A stretch of DNA of 64,000 nucleotides, taken from the NCBI GenBank assembly GCA_947000775.1, contig CAMQGK010000171.1:546001-610000 (forward strand), in the 5' to 3' direction. The notes beneath the pieces were generated by a model. It was not told the DNA's origin and did not search any database. It was given only the letters and a program-made list of their open reading frames with translations. Shown here one piece after another: positions 1 through 15,700 of this stretch. The position numbers and the translations under genes were made by a program. The number at the start of each line of letters is the position of its first letter. Positions within the stretch are counted from its first letter, which is position 1. This stretch comes from Pterois miles (Eukaryota; Chordata; Actinopteri; Perciformes; Scorpaenidae).

Positions 1-774
1 TGTAAACCGTAATTCAGTAACTGTAAATCAGTTCTTCATTTGTTTATCCACGTTTGGAGTCAACCTAATGAACTCCATGTTTATGGTCTAAGGTTGTCTG
101 TTTAGGCTATTGTTTCCTTAAATCATTTAGAGTCACTCTATATAAACTATCCAGAGAGGGGGCTTGGTGCAGTCTCCTTACAGCTTCCTATCAGAATAAT
201 AGATGTATTTATCAAACTTCAGATAAAATCCTGTTATCATTTCCTCTTCCGATTAGTCTTCCCTGTGGCCTGGGCTAACACCCAGTCAGCACAGACCTAG
301 TATTGATGAGCTGACAACATTATTTGACGTGGGATACGGTCAGCTAAGTTCTTGAGTAAAGAAAGGATGACCGAATACAGTATCTTCTATCAGGTTCTCT
401 AAATGAGGCTGATAAATAGAGCAACTAGTGTGTAAAATGGTTGATATTAAAGGTCAATATTTGATTAATCAAAAAACAAACCAACATAATGTAGAAAAAA
501 CAACTTTAAAGCAATTAACAAATAATGACAATATACAGTAGTTCCAACCATTACACTATATACTGTTGTCCTGTGTCCAGCAGTTTGAAGGAAATTGTCA
601 TTTTTCAGTCGAAACAAAGGGGTTTGGGGCTGACAGACAGATTAAGGATGTCAGAAAGTTTTGAGAGTCAGTCTAACACACTGTTAGTTTTGGTCTCTTC
701 ATGGGAATTGTTTACAATAAGAAAAAATGTACCATATTGCCAACCTAATCTTTTAACCTTTTTATATCCACTAG
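1..774 (+). other. GTPBP3 intron (upstream part), no exon seen
   Basis: AT-rich sequence ending in the acceptor ...ccactag at 765-774. The preceding GTPBP3 exon should encode the G1/P-loop (GKSSL-type) and a final single base of a split codon. I find no such coding stretch here, so that exon lies before the window. No repeat family recognised. Confidence 0.6.
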
Positions 775-3700
775 GTCAAAGACCTGCAGCCATTGTTTCT
801 CCCATTGCTGGCACCACCAGGGACGTAGTGGACACGGCACTGGACATCGGTGGCTTCCCTGTCCTCTTGAGTGACACAGCCGGCCTCAGAGAGAGCTCAG
901 ACCTGGTGGAGAGAGAGGGGGTCCGCCGTGCTCGGGAAAGGTAGGCGGAGGAAGCCCTTTTATTTTTAATATTCCCAAAAAAGTAATTTAGCTCCTAGTT
1001 TTCCTGCGTATTTAAAATTCAATGAGGAAGACCAACAATCTTGAAAAATGAATGCTGATATTTCAAACGTGAACTACAGGATAGGAACACGTTGAGTACA
1101 TCTTATGTAGTATTACATGTAATGTAGAGTGCTGCTTCAGCGACTGTTCATGTTTATATAATATAAGACAAAACAAATTAGCCAGAGGACCACTGGAATA
1201 TGTCCTTGAAAACAAAGAAAGGAAGAAATAAGTCATTCCTTTTCCCCTGTACATCATGCTGTATTTTTATAATGTCTATGTAACCTCCAGAGTTTATATT
1301 ATTGCTGAGCCACAGTTATAAATACGTGGGACAAACATTCCCAGGAGGTTGCGTAATGAAGAGCCTCCTTTCCTTGTTGTAGAATATTTACCATTAAGAT
1401 GATCTTCTTGTGTGTTGTAGAGAATGGACATACAGTACATGGCAATTCACTGACAGCTGCTTCCACTGTTTACACCAGGGAAGAATGGGAGTACTTGTAG
1501 CACTCGTCATCACTGCTTCATCATATACAAACAGGCAAACTGACAGTCAGACAAATGGGCTCCCTGGCGCATACACACAATATTAAATCAGCTTTTGCTT
1601 ATAGACACAGACATGTTATATCACATGGTTTTGGTGTTAGAGAGCAGCTGGAAAGGGGAGGGCCAAACAACACTCCCCCACATTGATTATTAATTAATTC
1701 ATATATGAAAGTAGAATTTTCACTAAGTAAATAAAACAATGCTTTATATTCATTATAGTGTTTAACCAGTACAGTGTGTTGCTGGCACACCGGACTGAAA
1801 AACTTTGATCCACAAGCAGATATTTTGTATAAATTATGACAATTTTCATGCCAAAACGGACAAATGTCAGTTGTTTCCTCAAGTACTTGTGTTCTTGGCA
1901 GGGGATAAAGCATCTGGCACAATCAGTTATTACTCATTATTAGTTGCATCACTACTTATGACCAATATCAATTTGATTTGTTATGATATGACATTGAACC
2001 ACACATTTTCACTTTGTGAGAATACCGTTTTTAATAAACAAGTATTTAATTAAAAAATGTATTTACAAAACCGTGACTATGTCAATTGCTCAGTGATGCA
2101 TACTGCTGGAAAATCTGATGAAAAGCATCAATGAAAATCCAGATGAAGTTTTTACTATAACAATACTATTGTCAGAACAAACATTCTGTAATTCCTTTAT
2201 GTTTTGTTTAAGTTATTTGTGTGACCTGGTGGCTCAGTAGGAAGGGTGGGCAGTTTGCGTTCTACGGGGAACATTTTGCGCAGGGAACAGGTCAGAGGCT
2301 CATGACCTAGGTCACTACAGGAAGGATGTGGTAAGTACAAGCATCCGCTGGTGCTGCTAACCAAACAGTGGGACCAAGATGCAGGAGTGGTCAAGATGAA
2401 TTAATTAAAAATATCCCTGCCATTATTCACAGTATTTGTGTGGCATACCATATTTATTTATGAAACAAAACAGCAGCGAAGAATGCCTCTGATCTGAGCT
2501 GTCAGCGATGTGCAACCTGGAGCTGATGCAGTTGCTGGAAACCACTGAGTTATAATAGTGTAGTGCAGTTATTTGGTCATAAAGCAAAGTATTATTATAT
2601 AAAAGTATTGGACAAATTAAAATGTGTCTAGAACATGAATATACTAGCACACATTAGTAATGTAGATATAATGGCCAAGAGCGTTTTACCGAGGAGCTGA
2701 CCAGTGTTTCATAATATAACACTAATAAGAGTTTAGGATATACACTATATACTCATAGTTGAATATCATGATATTGGTACTTATCAGTACACCAATCTCT
2801 GTCTCTAGATTAGTGTCATTTGATATACAAAATGAATTTAAGATTTGAAAAAAAAAATACAAACTTCATGACAAAATATTGTTGTGATCATATGAATAAT
2901 TCTGAAGATGCTTTCTTTTTTTCCAGAGTGGAACAGGCAGATCTGACCCTGGTGGTAGTGGACTGTGCTCGTCTCCCTTCTGATACACAGCAAGCTGCAG
3001 CCTTCCTTCAGGGACACCTCAGGAGTGTCTTGCCCAACCAGGAGCAGCCTGAGACAGGTATGATATCCTGGCCTCATCTGCTCCTGCACCACCTGGATCA
3101 TCAGTGACACTTGCAACCATATTTCTGAGGCACTTATAGCACAGTAAAGTAATGGTGCATGGAACAGTTACAGCACTGTGTAAAGTTACACTAGGTGGCA
3201 AAACTTTCCCCTTCAAACAACCTCAGTTATTTGTGCTTTAGCTCAAGAATGTAATTTATTGTGACAGCAGGCGCTCACTTAGAGCTTTATCCTGCATTAT
3301 TAAATTATGCTAGGCAGTAATTCAGACTCAAGACTACTGACTTGGATTACCCCAGGTAGAAATTAAACAATATTCCAGAGAGTATGGCTTGGAATGAGAG
3401 TTTTAAGTCATCAAGAGTTATCAAATACAAATCGCTGTATCTGAGAGAGTAATCATTGAGTAACTGCTGATTTATCAACATTTTTTCTTCCTTCCTTTCT
3501 AACCACAGTATTTTCCGCAGACAGGTTTCTTGTTGTGCTGAATAAAGGTGACCTGTTGGATGAGGAGCAGAGGTTGAAGCTAGCTGGGGAGCTGAGACGG
3601 GTCTCTGGACTCCCTCCTGTATGTCTGATCTCTTGCCACACAAATGAAGGACTGCAGGACTTCCTTGCAGTGCTGCACAGCAGTGTCAAGACTCTGTGAG

Positions 3701-6700
3701 TTCCTATAATTTATAATGTTTTTTTGTACAAGAGAAAAAACTTCATAAGATAAAGTTGCAACATAGTATGCCATAAAAGTCACGAAAATGTCATGAAAGA
3801 AGTCATACATCCTAAAAAAAAATTCATTAAAATAACAGCGTATTAGTATAAAATTTCAAAAAAGTTCATAATAAATTATGTCATAAAGATGACATAAAAA
3901 GTTGTAGAATAGCATATCGTTGGGGGTGAAAACAAGCCATAGTACAGTATGCTGAAAAAATGTCATGGAGTACCGTAAAAGCCATAGTACACTATGTTGA
4001 AAAATTAACAAAGTTAATTATTATAAAAATCATAGTTTAATTTTCTGAAAAAAGTCATACTATAGTGTCAAAAAGTCATAGTATAGTATGTTGTAAAAAA
4101 GACATAGTGTAGTACGTCGAAAAAAGTCATAGTATAGTATGTTGAAAAAAATTCCAAGTATAGTATATCAAAAGTTTTAAAAAGTCATAGTATAGTGTCG
4201 AAAAAAAATTTAAAAAGTCATAGTATAACATGTTGACAAGGACATGTTTTATACATCATAAAAAAATACATCAGTGAGTTGGTATAAAATGTCAACAAAG
4301 TTCATAATATATTATGTCATAAAAATGACATAAGAAGTTATAGTATAGCATGTTAAAGTATGCAATAAGAAAGTCATGAAAAGATCATAGTATAGCTTGT
4401 CGAAAAATGTCACAAAAAAGTCATAATATACTATGACAGAAAATGTAAAAAAAGGTCATTGTATAAAGTTGTCAAAAATTTCATTAAAGTAGTCAGTATG
4501 CTGAAAAAAATTTAAAAGGTTATAGTATAGTACATCAAAAAAGTCAGTGTAGTACATCAACAAAAGTAATGTACAGTATGTTGAAAACAGTCATAGTATA
4601 ATATGCTTAAAAATGTAAAGTGACAGTATAGTATGTCTAAAAAGTTTAAAAAGTACTAATAAACTATGTCGTAAAAAAGTCATAGTACAGTATGTTTAAA
4701 AAATGTTGTATAGTTTGTAGAAAAAAGTCATAGTATCGTATGTCGTCATAGTATGTCAGAAAAAAGTCATAGTATATCGGGGAAAAAGTATAAAAAATTA
4801 TAATTAAGTTTAGTAAAGCATGTTGAAAAAAAGTCAAGTATAGTCATAGTATAGTATGTCTAAAAAAATGTTTAAAGAGTCATAGTATAGTATATTCTAA
4901 AAAAAAAAAGTCATAGTGTAGTATGATGAAAAAGTCATAGTATAGCATGTGGAAAAAAGTTAAAGTATGTTGAAAAAAGTCTAAAACGTTATATCTAAGT
5001 ATAGTATAGTACATATATGTTGTATACGATGTTGTAAAAAATAATAGGGCAGTACATCAAAAAAAGTTTAAAAAGTTCTTGTAAAGTATGGTATGTCGAC
5101 AAAAGTCATAGCATAGTACATTGAAAAAAGTCATAGTATAGTATGTTGAACATTTTTAGGAAACAGGTCAGTGTAGTATGTTGTCAAATGTTATGAAAAA
5201 CAGTTCAATTTAGTATGATGAAAATTTAATGGAAAAAAGTCATAGTTTAAATAAATTTAAACAAATTTTTTTTGATGTTGAAAAAAAATCATGAAAACGG
5301 TCGTATTATAGCATGTAAAATGATTCTTTGGTGGAAAAAAGTCATTTGGTGAAATGTTGGAAAATTTTCCAAAAAAATGTCATAGTATAGTGTGTCGAAA
5401 TTTTTTGTTGAAAACGTCAATTTTTTTTGATGTTGAAAAAAATCATGAAAATGGTTGTATTATAGCATGTAAAATGATTCTATGGAGGAAAAGTCATTTC
5501 GTGAAATTTTGGAAAATTTTTCAAAAAAACGTCATAGTATAGTATGACGAATTTTTTCGGCGAAAACGTTTAATTTTTTTGATATAGAAACAAATCATAA
5601 AAAAGGTCGTGTTATAGCATATAAAATGATTCTATGGTGGAAAAAAGTCATTTTATCGAATGTTGAAAAATTTTCCAAAAAAATGTCATAGTATGTCGAA
5701 AATTTTACAAAATACACCTCAAATATTTGTATGTTGAAAAAAATCATGAAAACGGTCATATTATAGCAAGTAAAATGATTCTATGGTGGAAAAAAGTCAT
5801 TTCGTGAAATGTTGGAAAAATTTACAAAAAAAGTCATAGTATAGTATGTTGAAATTTTTTGATGAAAACGTCAAATTTTTTTGATGTTGAAAAAAATCAT
5901 GAAAACGGTCGTATTATAGCATGTAAAATGATTCTATGGTGGAAAAAAGTCATTTTATTGAATGTTGAAAGACTACAAAAAAATGTCATAGTATAGTATG
6001 TCGAAAATTTTACGAAATACACCTCAAATTTTTGTATGTTGAAAAAAATCATGAAAACAGTTATAGAATGTAAAATGATTCTATGGTGGAAAAAAGTCAT
6101 TTCGTGAAATGTAGGAAAATTTTACAAAAAAATGTCAGGAATTTTTCGATGAAAGCGTCAAATTTTTTTGATGTTGAAAAAAGTCATGAAAATGGTGATA
6201 TTATAGCATGTAAAATGATTCTATGGTGGAAAAAGTATTTGGAAATATTAAAATTTTAAAAAAATGATAGTATAGTATGCGAAATTTTAGAAATCACTAA
6301 ATTTTTGTATGTTGAAAAAAGTTATGAAAATGGTGTATTATAGCATGTAAAATGATTCGATGGTAGAAAAAATCATTTCTGAAATGTTGGAAAATTTTAC
6401 AAAAGAAACGCATAGTATAGTATGTCGAAATTTTTCGATGAAAACATCAAATTCTTTGATGTTGAAAAAAATCATGAAAACAGTAGTATTATAGCATGAA
6501 AGATGATTCTTCGATAGAAAAAAGTCATTTCGTGAAATGTTGGAAAATTTTCGAAAAAATGGCAGGAATTTTTCAATGAAAACGTCAAATTTTTTGATGT
6601 TGAAAAAAGTCTTGAAAACAGTAGTATTATACCATGTAAAATAATTCTATGATGGAAAAAAGTCATTTCGTGAAATGTTGGAAAATTTTCAAAAAAAAAG

Positions 6701-9700
6701 TCATAGTATAGTATGATAAATTTTTTTGACGAAAACGTTCAATTTTTTTGATATTGAAACAAATCATAAAAACGGTCGTGTTATAGCATGTAAAATGATT
6801 CTATGGAGGAAAAGTCATTTCGTGAAATGTTGGAAAATTTTACAAAAAAACGTCATAGTATAGTATGTCGAAATTTTTCGATGAAAACATCAAATTCTTT
6901 GATGTTGAAAAAAATCATGAAAACAGTAGTATTATAGCATGTAAGATGATTCTTCGATAGAAAAAAGTCATTTCGTGAAATGTTGGAAAATTTTACGAAA
7001 AAATGGCAGGAGTTTTTCGATGAAAACGTCAAATTTTTTTGATGTTGAAAAAAATCATGAAAACAATAGTGTTATAGCATGTAAGATGATTCAATGATAG
7101 AAAAAAGTCATTTCGTGAAATGTTGGAAAATTTTACAAAAAAAACCGTCATAGTATAGTATGTCAAAAATTTTAGGAAATACACCTCAAATTTTTGTATG
7201 TTGAAAAAAGTCATGAAAATGGTGATATTATAGCATGTAAAATGATTCTACGGTGGAAAAAAATCATTTCCTGAAATGTTGGAAAATTTTACAAAAAAAA
7301 CGTCATAGTATAGTATGTCGAAATTTTTCGATGAAAACGTCAAATTCTTTTGATGTTCAAAAAAATCATGAAAACAGTAGTATTATAGCATGTAAGATGA
7401 TTCTTCGATAGAAAAAAGTCATTTCGTGAAATGTTGGAAAATTTTACAAAAAAAAGTCATAGTATAGTATGTCGAAATTTTTCGATGAAAACATCAAATT
7501 CTTTTGATGTTGAAAAAAATCATGAAAACAGTAGTATTATAGCATGTAAGATGATTCTTCGATAGAAAAAAGTCATTTCGTGAAATGTTGGAAAATTTTA
7601 CGAAAAAATGGCAGGAATTTTTCAATGAAAACGTCAAATTTTTTTGATGTTGAAAAAAGTCTTGAAAACAGTAGTATTATACCATGTAAAATAATTCTAT
7701 GATGGAAAAAAGTCATTTCGTGAAATGTTGGAAAATTTTACAAAAAAAGTCATAGTATAGTATGACGAATTTTTTGACGAAAACGTTCAATTTTTTTGAT
7801 ATTGAAACAAATCATAAAAACGGTCGTGTTATAGCATGTAAAATGATTCTATGGAGGAAAAGTCATTTTCGTGAAATGTTGGAAAATTTTTCAAAAAAAT
7901 GTCATAGTATAGTATGACGATTTTTTTCGAAATACACCTCAAATTTTTTTGATATAGAAACAAATCATAAAAAAGGTCGTGTTATAGCATATAAAATGAT
8001 TCTATGGTGGAAAAAAGTCATTTTATCGAATGTTGAAAAAGTTTCCAAAAAAAATGTCATAGTATGTCGAAAATTTTACGAAATACACCTCAAATATTTG
8101 TATGTTGAAAAAAATCATGAAAACGGTTGTATTATAGCATGTAAAATGATTCTATGTTGGAAAAAAGTCATTTTATTGAATGTTGAAAGACTACAAAAAA
8201 ATGTCATAGTATAGTATGTCGAAAATTTTACGAAATACACCTCAAATTTTTGTATGTTGAAAAAAATCATGAAAACAGTTATATTATAGCATGTAAAATG
8301 ATTCTATGGTGGAAAAAATTCATTTCGTGAAATGTAGGAAAATTTTACAAAAAAATGTCAGGAAATTTTTCGATGAAAGCGTCAAATTTTTTTGATGTTG
8401 AAAAAAATCATGAAAACGGTCGTATTATAGCATGCAAAATGATTCTATGGTGAAAAAAAGTCATTTCGTGAAATGTTGGAAAATTTTACAAAAAAAAAAA
8501 TGTCATAGTATAGTATGTCGAAAATTTTACGAAATACACCTCAAATTTTTGTATGTTGCAAAAAATCATGAAAACAGTAGTGTTATAGCATGTAAAATGA
8601 TTCTATGGTGGAAAAAAGTCATTTCGTGAAGTTCGGGAAAATTTTACAAAAAAAAAGTCATAGCATAGTATGACGAAATTTTTTGATGAAAATGTCAAAT
8701 TTTTTGATGTTGAAAAACATTGTGAAAACGTTCGTATTATAGCATATAAAATGATTCTATGGTGGAAATAGTAATTTTATCGAATGTTTAAAAATTTTAC
8801 AAAAAAAACGTCATAGTATAGTATGTCAATTTTTCGATGAAAATGTCAAAATTTTTTGATGTTGAAAAAAACTCATGAAAACAGTAGTGTTATAGCATGT
8901 AAGATGATTCTATGATAGAAAAGTCGTTTCGTGAAATGTTGGAAAATTTTACAAAAAAAACCCGTCATAGTACAGTATGTCGAAAATTTTACGAAATACA
9001 CCTCAAATTTTTGTATGTTGAAAAAAGTCATGAAAATGGTGATATTATAGCATGTAAAATGATTCTACGGTGGAAAAAAATCATTTCCTGAAATGTTGGA
9101 AAATTTTACAAAAAAAACGTCACAGTATAGTATGTCGAAATTTTTCGATGAAAACGTCAAATTTTTTTGATGTTGAAAAAAATCATGAAAACAGTAGTAT
9201 TATAGCATGTAAAATAATTCTATGATGGAAAAAAGTCATTTCGTGAAATGTTGGAAAATTTTACAAAAAAAGTCATAGTATTGTATGATGAATTTTTTTG
9301 ACGAAAACGTTCAATTTTTTTGATATTGAAACAAATCATAAAAACGGTCGTGTTATAGCATGCAAAATGATTCTATGGTGGAAAAAAAAGTCATTTTATT
9401 GAATGTTGAAAGACTACAAAAAAATGTCATTGGAAAATTTTACAAAAAAACCTCATAGTACAGTATGTCGAAATTTTTCGATGAAAATGTCAAATTCTTT
9501 TGATGTTGAAAAAAATCATGAAAACAGTAGTATTATAGCATGTAAGATGATTCTTCGATAGAAAAAAGTCATTTCGTGAAATGTTGGAAAATTTTACAAA
9601 AAAAAGTCATAGTATAGTATGTCGAAATTTTTCGATGAAAACATAATTCTTTTGATGTTGAAAAAAATCATGAAAACAGTAGTATTATAGCATGTAAGAT

Positions 9701-12700
9701 GATTCTTCGATAGAAAAAAGTCATTTCGTGAAATGTTGGAAAATTTTACGAAAAAATGGCAGGAATTTTTCAATGAAAACGTCAAATTTTTTTGATGTTG
9801 AAAAAAGTCTTGAAAACAGTAGTATTATACCATGTAAAATAATTCTATGATGGAAAAAAAGTCATTTCGTGAAATGTTGGAAAATTTTCCGAAAAAAAAG
9901 TCATAGTATTGTATGATGAATTTTTTTGACGAAAACGTTCAATTTTTTTGATATTGAAACAAATCATAAAAACAGTCGTGTTATAGCAAGTAAAATGATT
10001 CTATGGTGGAAAAAAAGTCATTTTATTGAATGTTGAAAGACTACAAAAAAATGTCATTGGAAAATTTTACAAAAAAACCTCATAGTATAGTATGTTGAAA
10101 TTTTTCGATGAAAATGTCAAATTTTTTTGATGTTGAAAAACATTGTGAAAACGTTTGTATTATAGCATATAAAATGATTCTATGGTGGAAAAAAGTAATT
10201 TTATCGAATGTTTAAAAATTTTACAAAAAAATGTCTTAGTACAGTATGTCGAAAATTTTACGAAATACACCTCAAATTTTTGTATGTTGAAAAAAGTTAT
10301 GAAAATGGTGATATTATAGCATGTAAAATGATTCTATGGTGGAAAAAAATCATTTCCTGAAATGTTGGAAAATTTTACAAAAAATCCGTCATAGTATAGT
10401 ATGTCGAAATTTTTTGATGAAAACATCAAATTTTTTGATGTTGAAAAAAATCATGAAAACAATAGTGTTATAGCATGTAAGATGATTCAATGATAGAAAA
10501 AAGTCATTTCGTGAAATATTGGAAAATTTTACAAAAAAAAACGTCATAGTATAGTATGTCAAAAATTTTAGGAAATACACTTCAAATTCTTGTATGTTGA
10601 AAAAAATCATGAAAACAGTAGTGTTATAGCATGTAAGATGATTCTATGATAGAAAAGTCGTTTTGTGAAATGTTGGAAAATTTTACAAAAAAAACGTCAT
10701 AGTAGAGTATGTCAATTTTTCGATGAAAACGTCAAATTGTTTTGATGAAAAAAATCATGAAAACGGTAGTGTTATAGCATGCAAAATGATTCTATGGTGG
10801 AAAAAAAAGTCATTTTATTGAATGTTGAAAGACTACAAAAAAATGTCATTGGAAAATTTTACAAAAAAACCTCATAGTATAGTATGTCGAAATTTTTCGA
10901 TGAAAACGTCAAATTTTTTTGATGTTGAAAAAAATCATGAAAACAGTAGTGTTATAGCATGTAAAATATTTCTATGATGGAAAAAATTCATTTCGTGAAA
11001 TGTTGGAAAATTTTACAAAAAAAGTCATAGTATAGTATGAGAATTTTTTTACGTTCAATTTTTTTGATATTGAAACAAATCATAAAAAGGTCGTGTTATA
11101 GCATATAAAATGTTTTATGGAGGAAAAGCATTTCATGAAATGTTGGAAAATTTTTCAAAAAAACGTCATAGTATAAATTTTTTTGATATTTTTTTGATAG
11201 AAACAAATCATAAAAAAGGTCGTGTTATAGCATATAGTATGTCAATTTTTCGAAGAAAAAGTCAAAATTTTTAAAAAAAAAAAAAAAAAAAAGGAATAGT
11301 TATAGAAGAAAATGATTTTATGGAGGAAAAAAGAGTCATTTTATTGAAATGTTGAAAGACTACAAAAAAATGTCATTGGAAAATTTTACAAAAAAACCTC
11401 ATAGTATAGTATGTCGAAATTTTTCGATGAAAACGTAAATTTTTGATGTTGAAAAAAATCATGAAAACAGTAGTGTTATAGCATGTAAAATATTTCTATG
11501 ATGGAAAAAATTCATTTCGTGAAATGTTGGAAAATTTTAAAAAAAAAAAAAAAAAAAAAAGAAAACGAATTTTTAAATTTTTTTGAAATAGAAACAAATC
11601 ATAAAAAAGGTCGTGTTATAGCATATAAAATGATTCTATGGTGGAAAAAAGTCATTTTATCGAATGTTGAAAAATTTTCCAAAAAAAAATGTCATAGTAT
11701 GTCGAAAATTTTACGAAATACATCTCAAATATTTGTATGTTGAAAAAAATCATGAAAACGGTTGTATTATAGCATTTAAAATGATTCTATGTTGGAAAAA
11801 AGTCATTTTATTGAATGTTGAAAGACTACAAAAAATGTCATAGTATAGTATGACGAAAATTTTACGAAATACACCTCAAATTTTTGTATGTTGAAAAAAC
11901 TCATGAAAACAGTAGTGTTATAGCATGTAAGATGATTCTATGATAGAAAAGTCGTTTCGTGAAATGTTGGAAAATTTTACAAAAAAAACCCGTCATAGTA
12001 CAGTATGTCGAAAATTTTACGAAATACACCTCAAATTTTTGTATGTTGAAAAAAGTCATGAAAATGGTGATATTATAGCATGTAAAATGATTCTACGGTG
12101 GAAAAAAATCATTTCCTGAAATGTTGGAAAATTTTACAAAAAAAACGTCATAGTATAGGATGTCGAAATTTTTCGATGAAAACGTCAAATTTTTTTGATG
12201 TTGAAAAAAATCATAAAAACAGTAGTATTATAGCATGTAAAATAATTCTATGATGGAAAAAAGTCATTTCGTGAAATGTTGGAAAATTTTACAAAAAAAG
12301 TATAGTATAGTATGTCGAAATTTTTCGATGAAAACGTCAAATTTTTTTGATGTTGAAAAAAAAAATGAACAGTGTATTATAGCATGTAAAATATTTATGT
12401 GGAAAAAAGTCATTCGTGAAATGTTGGAAAATTTTGATAGTATGACGAATTTTTTGACGAAAACGTTCAATTTTTTTGATATTGAAACAAATCATAAAAA
12501 CGGTCGTGTTATAGCATGTAAAATGATTCTATGGAGGAAAAGTGATTTCGTGAAATGTTGGAAAATTTTCCGAAAAAAAAGTCATAGTATTGTATGATGA
12601 ATTTTTTTGACGAAAACGTTCAATTTTTTTGATATTGAAACAAATCATAAAAACGGTCGTGTTATAGCATGCAAAATGATTCTATGGTGGATAAAAAAGT

Positions 12701-15700
12701 CATTTTATTGAATGTTGAAAGACTAGAAAAAAATGTCATTGGAAAATTTTACAAAAAAACCTCATAGTATAGTATGTCGAAATTTTTCGATGAAAATGTC
12801 AAATTCTTTTGATGTTGAAAAAAATCATGAAAACAGTAGTATTATAGCATGTAAGATGATTCTTCGATAGAAAAAAGTCATTTCGTGAAATGTTGGAAAA
12901 TTTTACAAAAAAAAGTCATAGTATAGTATGTCGAAATTTTTCGATGAAAACATAATTTTTTTGATGTTGAAAAAAGTCTTGAAAACAATAGTGTTATAGC
13001 ATGTAAGATGATTCTATGATGGAAAAAAGTCATTTCGTGAAATGTTGGAAAATTTTCCAAAAAAAAGTCTTAGTATTGTATGATGAATTTTTTTGACGAA
13101 AACGTTCAATTTTTTTGATATTGAAACAAATCATAAAACCAGTGATGTTATAGCATGCAAAATGATTCTACGGTGGAAAAAAAGTCATTTTATTGAATGT
13201 TGAAAGACTACAAAAAAATGTCATTGGAAAATTTTACAAAAAAAACCTCATAGTATAGTATGTCGAAATTTTTCGATGAAAATGTCAAATTTTTTTGATG
13301 TGAAAAAAATTGTGAAAACAGTAGTATTATAGCATATAAAATGAATCTATGATGGAAAAAAGTAATTTTATCGAATGTTTAAAAATTCTACAAAAAAAAT
13401 GTCATAGTATAGTATGTCGAAATTTTTCGATGAAAACATCAAATTCTTTTGATGTTGAAAAAAATCATGAAAACAGTAGTATTATAGCATGTAAGATGAT
13501 TCTTCGATAGAAAAAAGTCATTTCGTGAAATGTTGGAAAATTTTACAAAAAAAATGGCAAGGATAGTATTTCAAAAATTTTAGAAATACACGTCAAATTT
13601 TTTTGATGTTGAAAAAAGTCATGAAAATGGTGGTATTATAGCATGTAAAATGATTCTATGATGGAAAAAAGTCATTTCGTGAAATGTTGGAAAATTTTAC
13701 AAAAACACGTCATAGTATAGTATGACCAATTTTTTGACGAAAACGTTCAATTTTTTTGATATTGAAACAAATCATAAAAAAGGTTGTGTTATAGAATATA
13801 AAGTGATTCTATGGTGGAAAAAAGTCATTTTATCGAATGTTGAAAAAGTTTCCATGAAAAATGATTCTATGTCGAAAAGGAAATACACCTCAAATATTTG
13901 TATGTTGAAAAAAATCATGGAAAACGGTTGTATTATAGCATCTAAAATGATTTTATGTGGAACATAGTCATTTCGTGAAATGTAGGAAAATTTTACGAAA
14001 AAATGTCAGGAATTTTTCGATGAAAGCGTTCAATTTTTTTGATATTGAAAAAAATCATAAAAACAGTAGTGTTATAGCATGCAAGATGATTCTATGATAG
14101 AAAAGTCATTTTGTGAAATGTTGGAAAATTTTACAAAAAAAAAAGTCATAGTATAGTATGTCGAATTTTTCGATGAAAATGTCAAATTTTTTTGATGTTG
14201 AAAAAAATCATGAAAACGGTCGTGTTATAGCATACAAAATGATTCTATGGTGGAAAAAAAAGTCATTTTATTGAATGTTGAAAGACTACAAAAAAATTCA
14301 TTGGAAAATTTTACAAAAAAAACCTCATAGTATAGTATGTCGAAATTTTTCGATAAAAACGTCAAAATTTTTTGATGTTGAAAAAAATCATGAAAACAAT
14401 AGTGTTATAGCATGTAAAATGTTTCTATGATGGAAAAAATTCATTTCGTGAAATGTTGGAAAATTTTACAAAAAAAAAAGTCATAGTATAGTATGATCAA
14501 AATTTTTTTAGGAAATACACCTCAAATTTTTTTGATATTGAAACAAATCATAAAAACGGTCGTGTTATAGCATATAAAATGATTTTATGGAGGAAAAGTC
14601 ATTTCATGAAATGTTGGAAAATTTTTCAAAAAAACGTCATAGTATAGTATGACGAATTTTTTCGGCGAAAACGTTAAATTTTTTTGAAATAGAAACAAAT
14701 CATAAAAAAGGTCGTGTTATAGCATATAAAATGATTCTATGGTGGAAAAAAGTCATTTTATCGAATGTTGAAAAATTTTCCAAAAAAAAATGTCATAGTA
14801 TGTCGAAAATTTTACGAAATACATCTCAAATATTTGTATGTTGAAAAAAATCATGAAAACGGTTGTATTATAGCATGTAAAATGATTCTATGTTGGAAAA
14901 AAGTCATTTTATTGAATGTTGAAAGACTACAAAAAATGTCATAGTATAGTATGTCGAAAATTTTACGAAATACACCTCAAATTTTTGTATGTTGAAAAAA
15001 CTCATGAAAACAGTAGTGTTATAGCATGTAAGATGATTCTATGATAGAAAAGTCTTTTCGTGAAATGTTGGAAAATTTTACAAAAAAAACCCGTCATAGT
15101 ACAGTATGTCGAAAATTTTACGAAATACACCTCAAATTTTTGTATGTTGAAAAAAGTCATGAAAATGGTGATATTATAGCATGTAAAATGATTCTACGGT
15201 GGAAAAAAATCATTTCCTGAAATGTTGGAAAATTTTACAAAAAAAACGTCATAGTATAGGATGTCGAAATTTTTCGATGAAAACGTCAAATTTTTTTGAT
15301 GTTGAAAAAAATCATGAAAACAGTAGTATTATAGCATGTAAAATAATTCTATGATGGAAAAAAGTCATTTCGTGAAATGTTGGAAAATTTTACAAAAAAA
15401 GTCATAGTATAGTATGACGAATTGAAAATTTTTTGACGAAAACGTTCAAAATTTTTTTGATATTGAAACAAATCATAAAAACGGTCGTGTTATAGCATGT
15501 AAAATGATTCTATGGAGGAAAAGTGATATTTCGTGAAATGTTGGAAAATTTTCCGAAAAAAAAGTCATAGTATTGTATGATGAAAATTTTTTTGGACGAA
15601 ATTTTTTCGGCGAAAACGTTCAATTTTTTTGATATTGAAACAAATCATAAAAACGGTCGTGTTATAGCATGCAAAATGATTCTATGGTGGAAAAAAATTT

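Noticed and set aside
2218..2345. Possible SINE head in a GTPBP3 intron
   Set aside because: An A-box-like word only; no B box or tail, so not annotated as an element.
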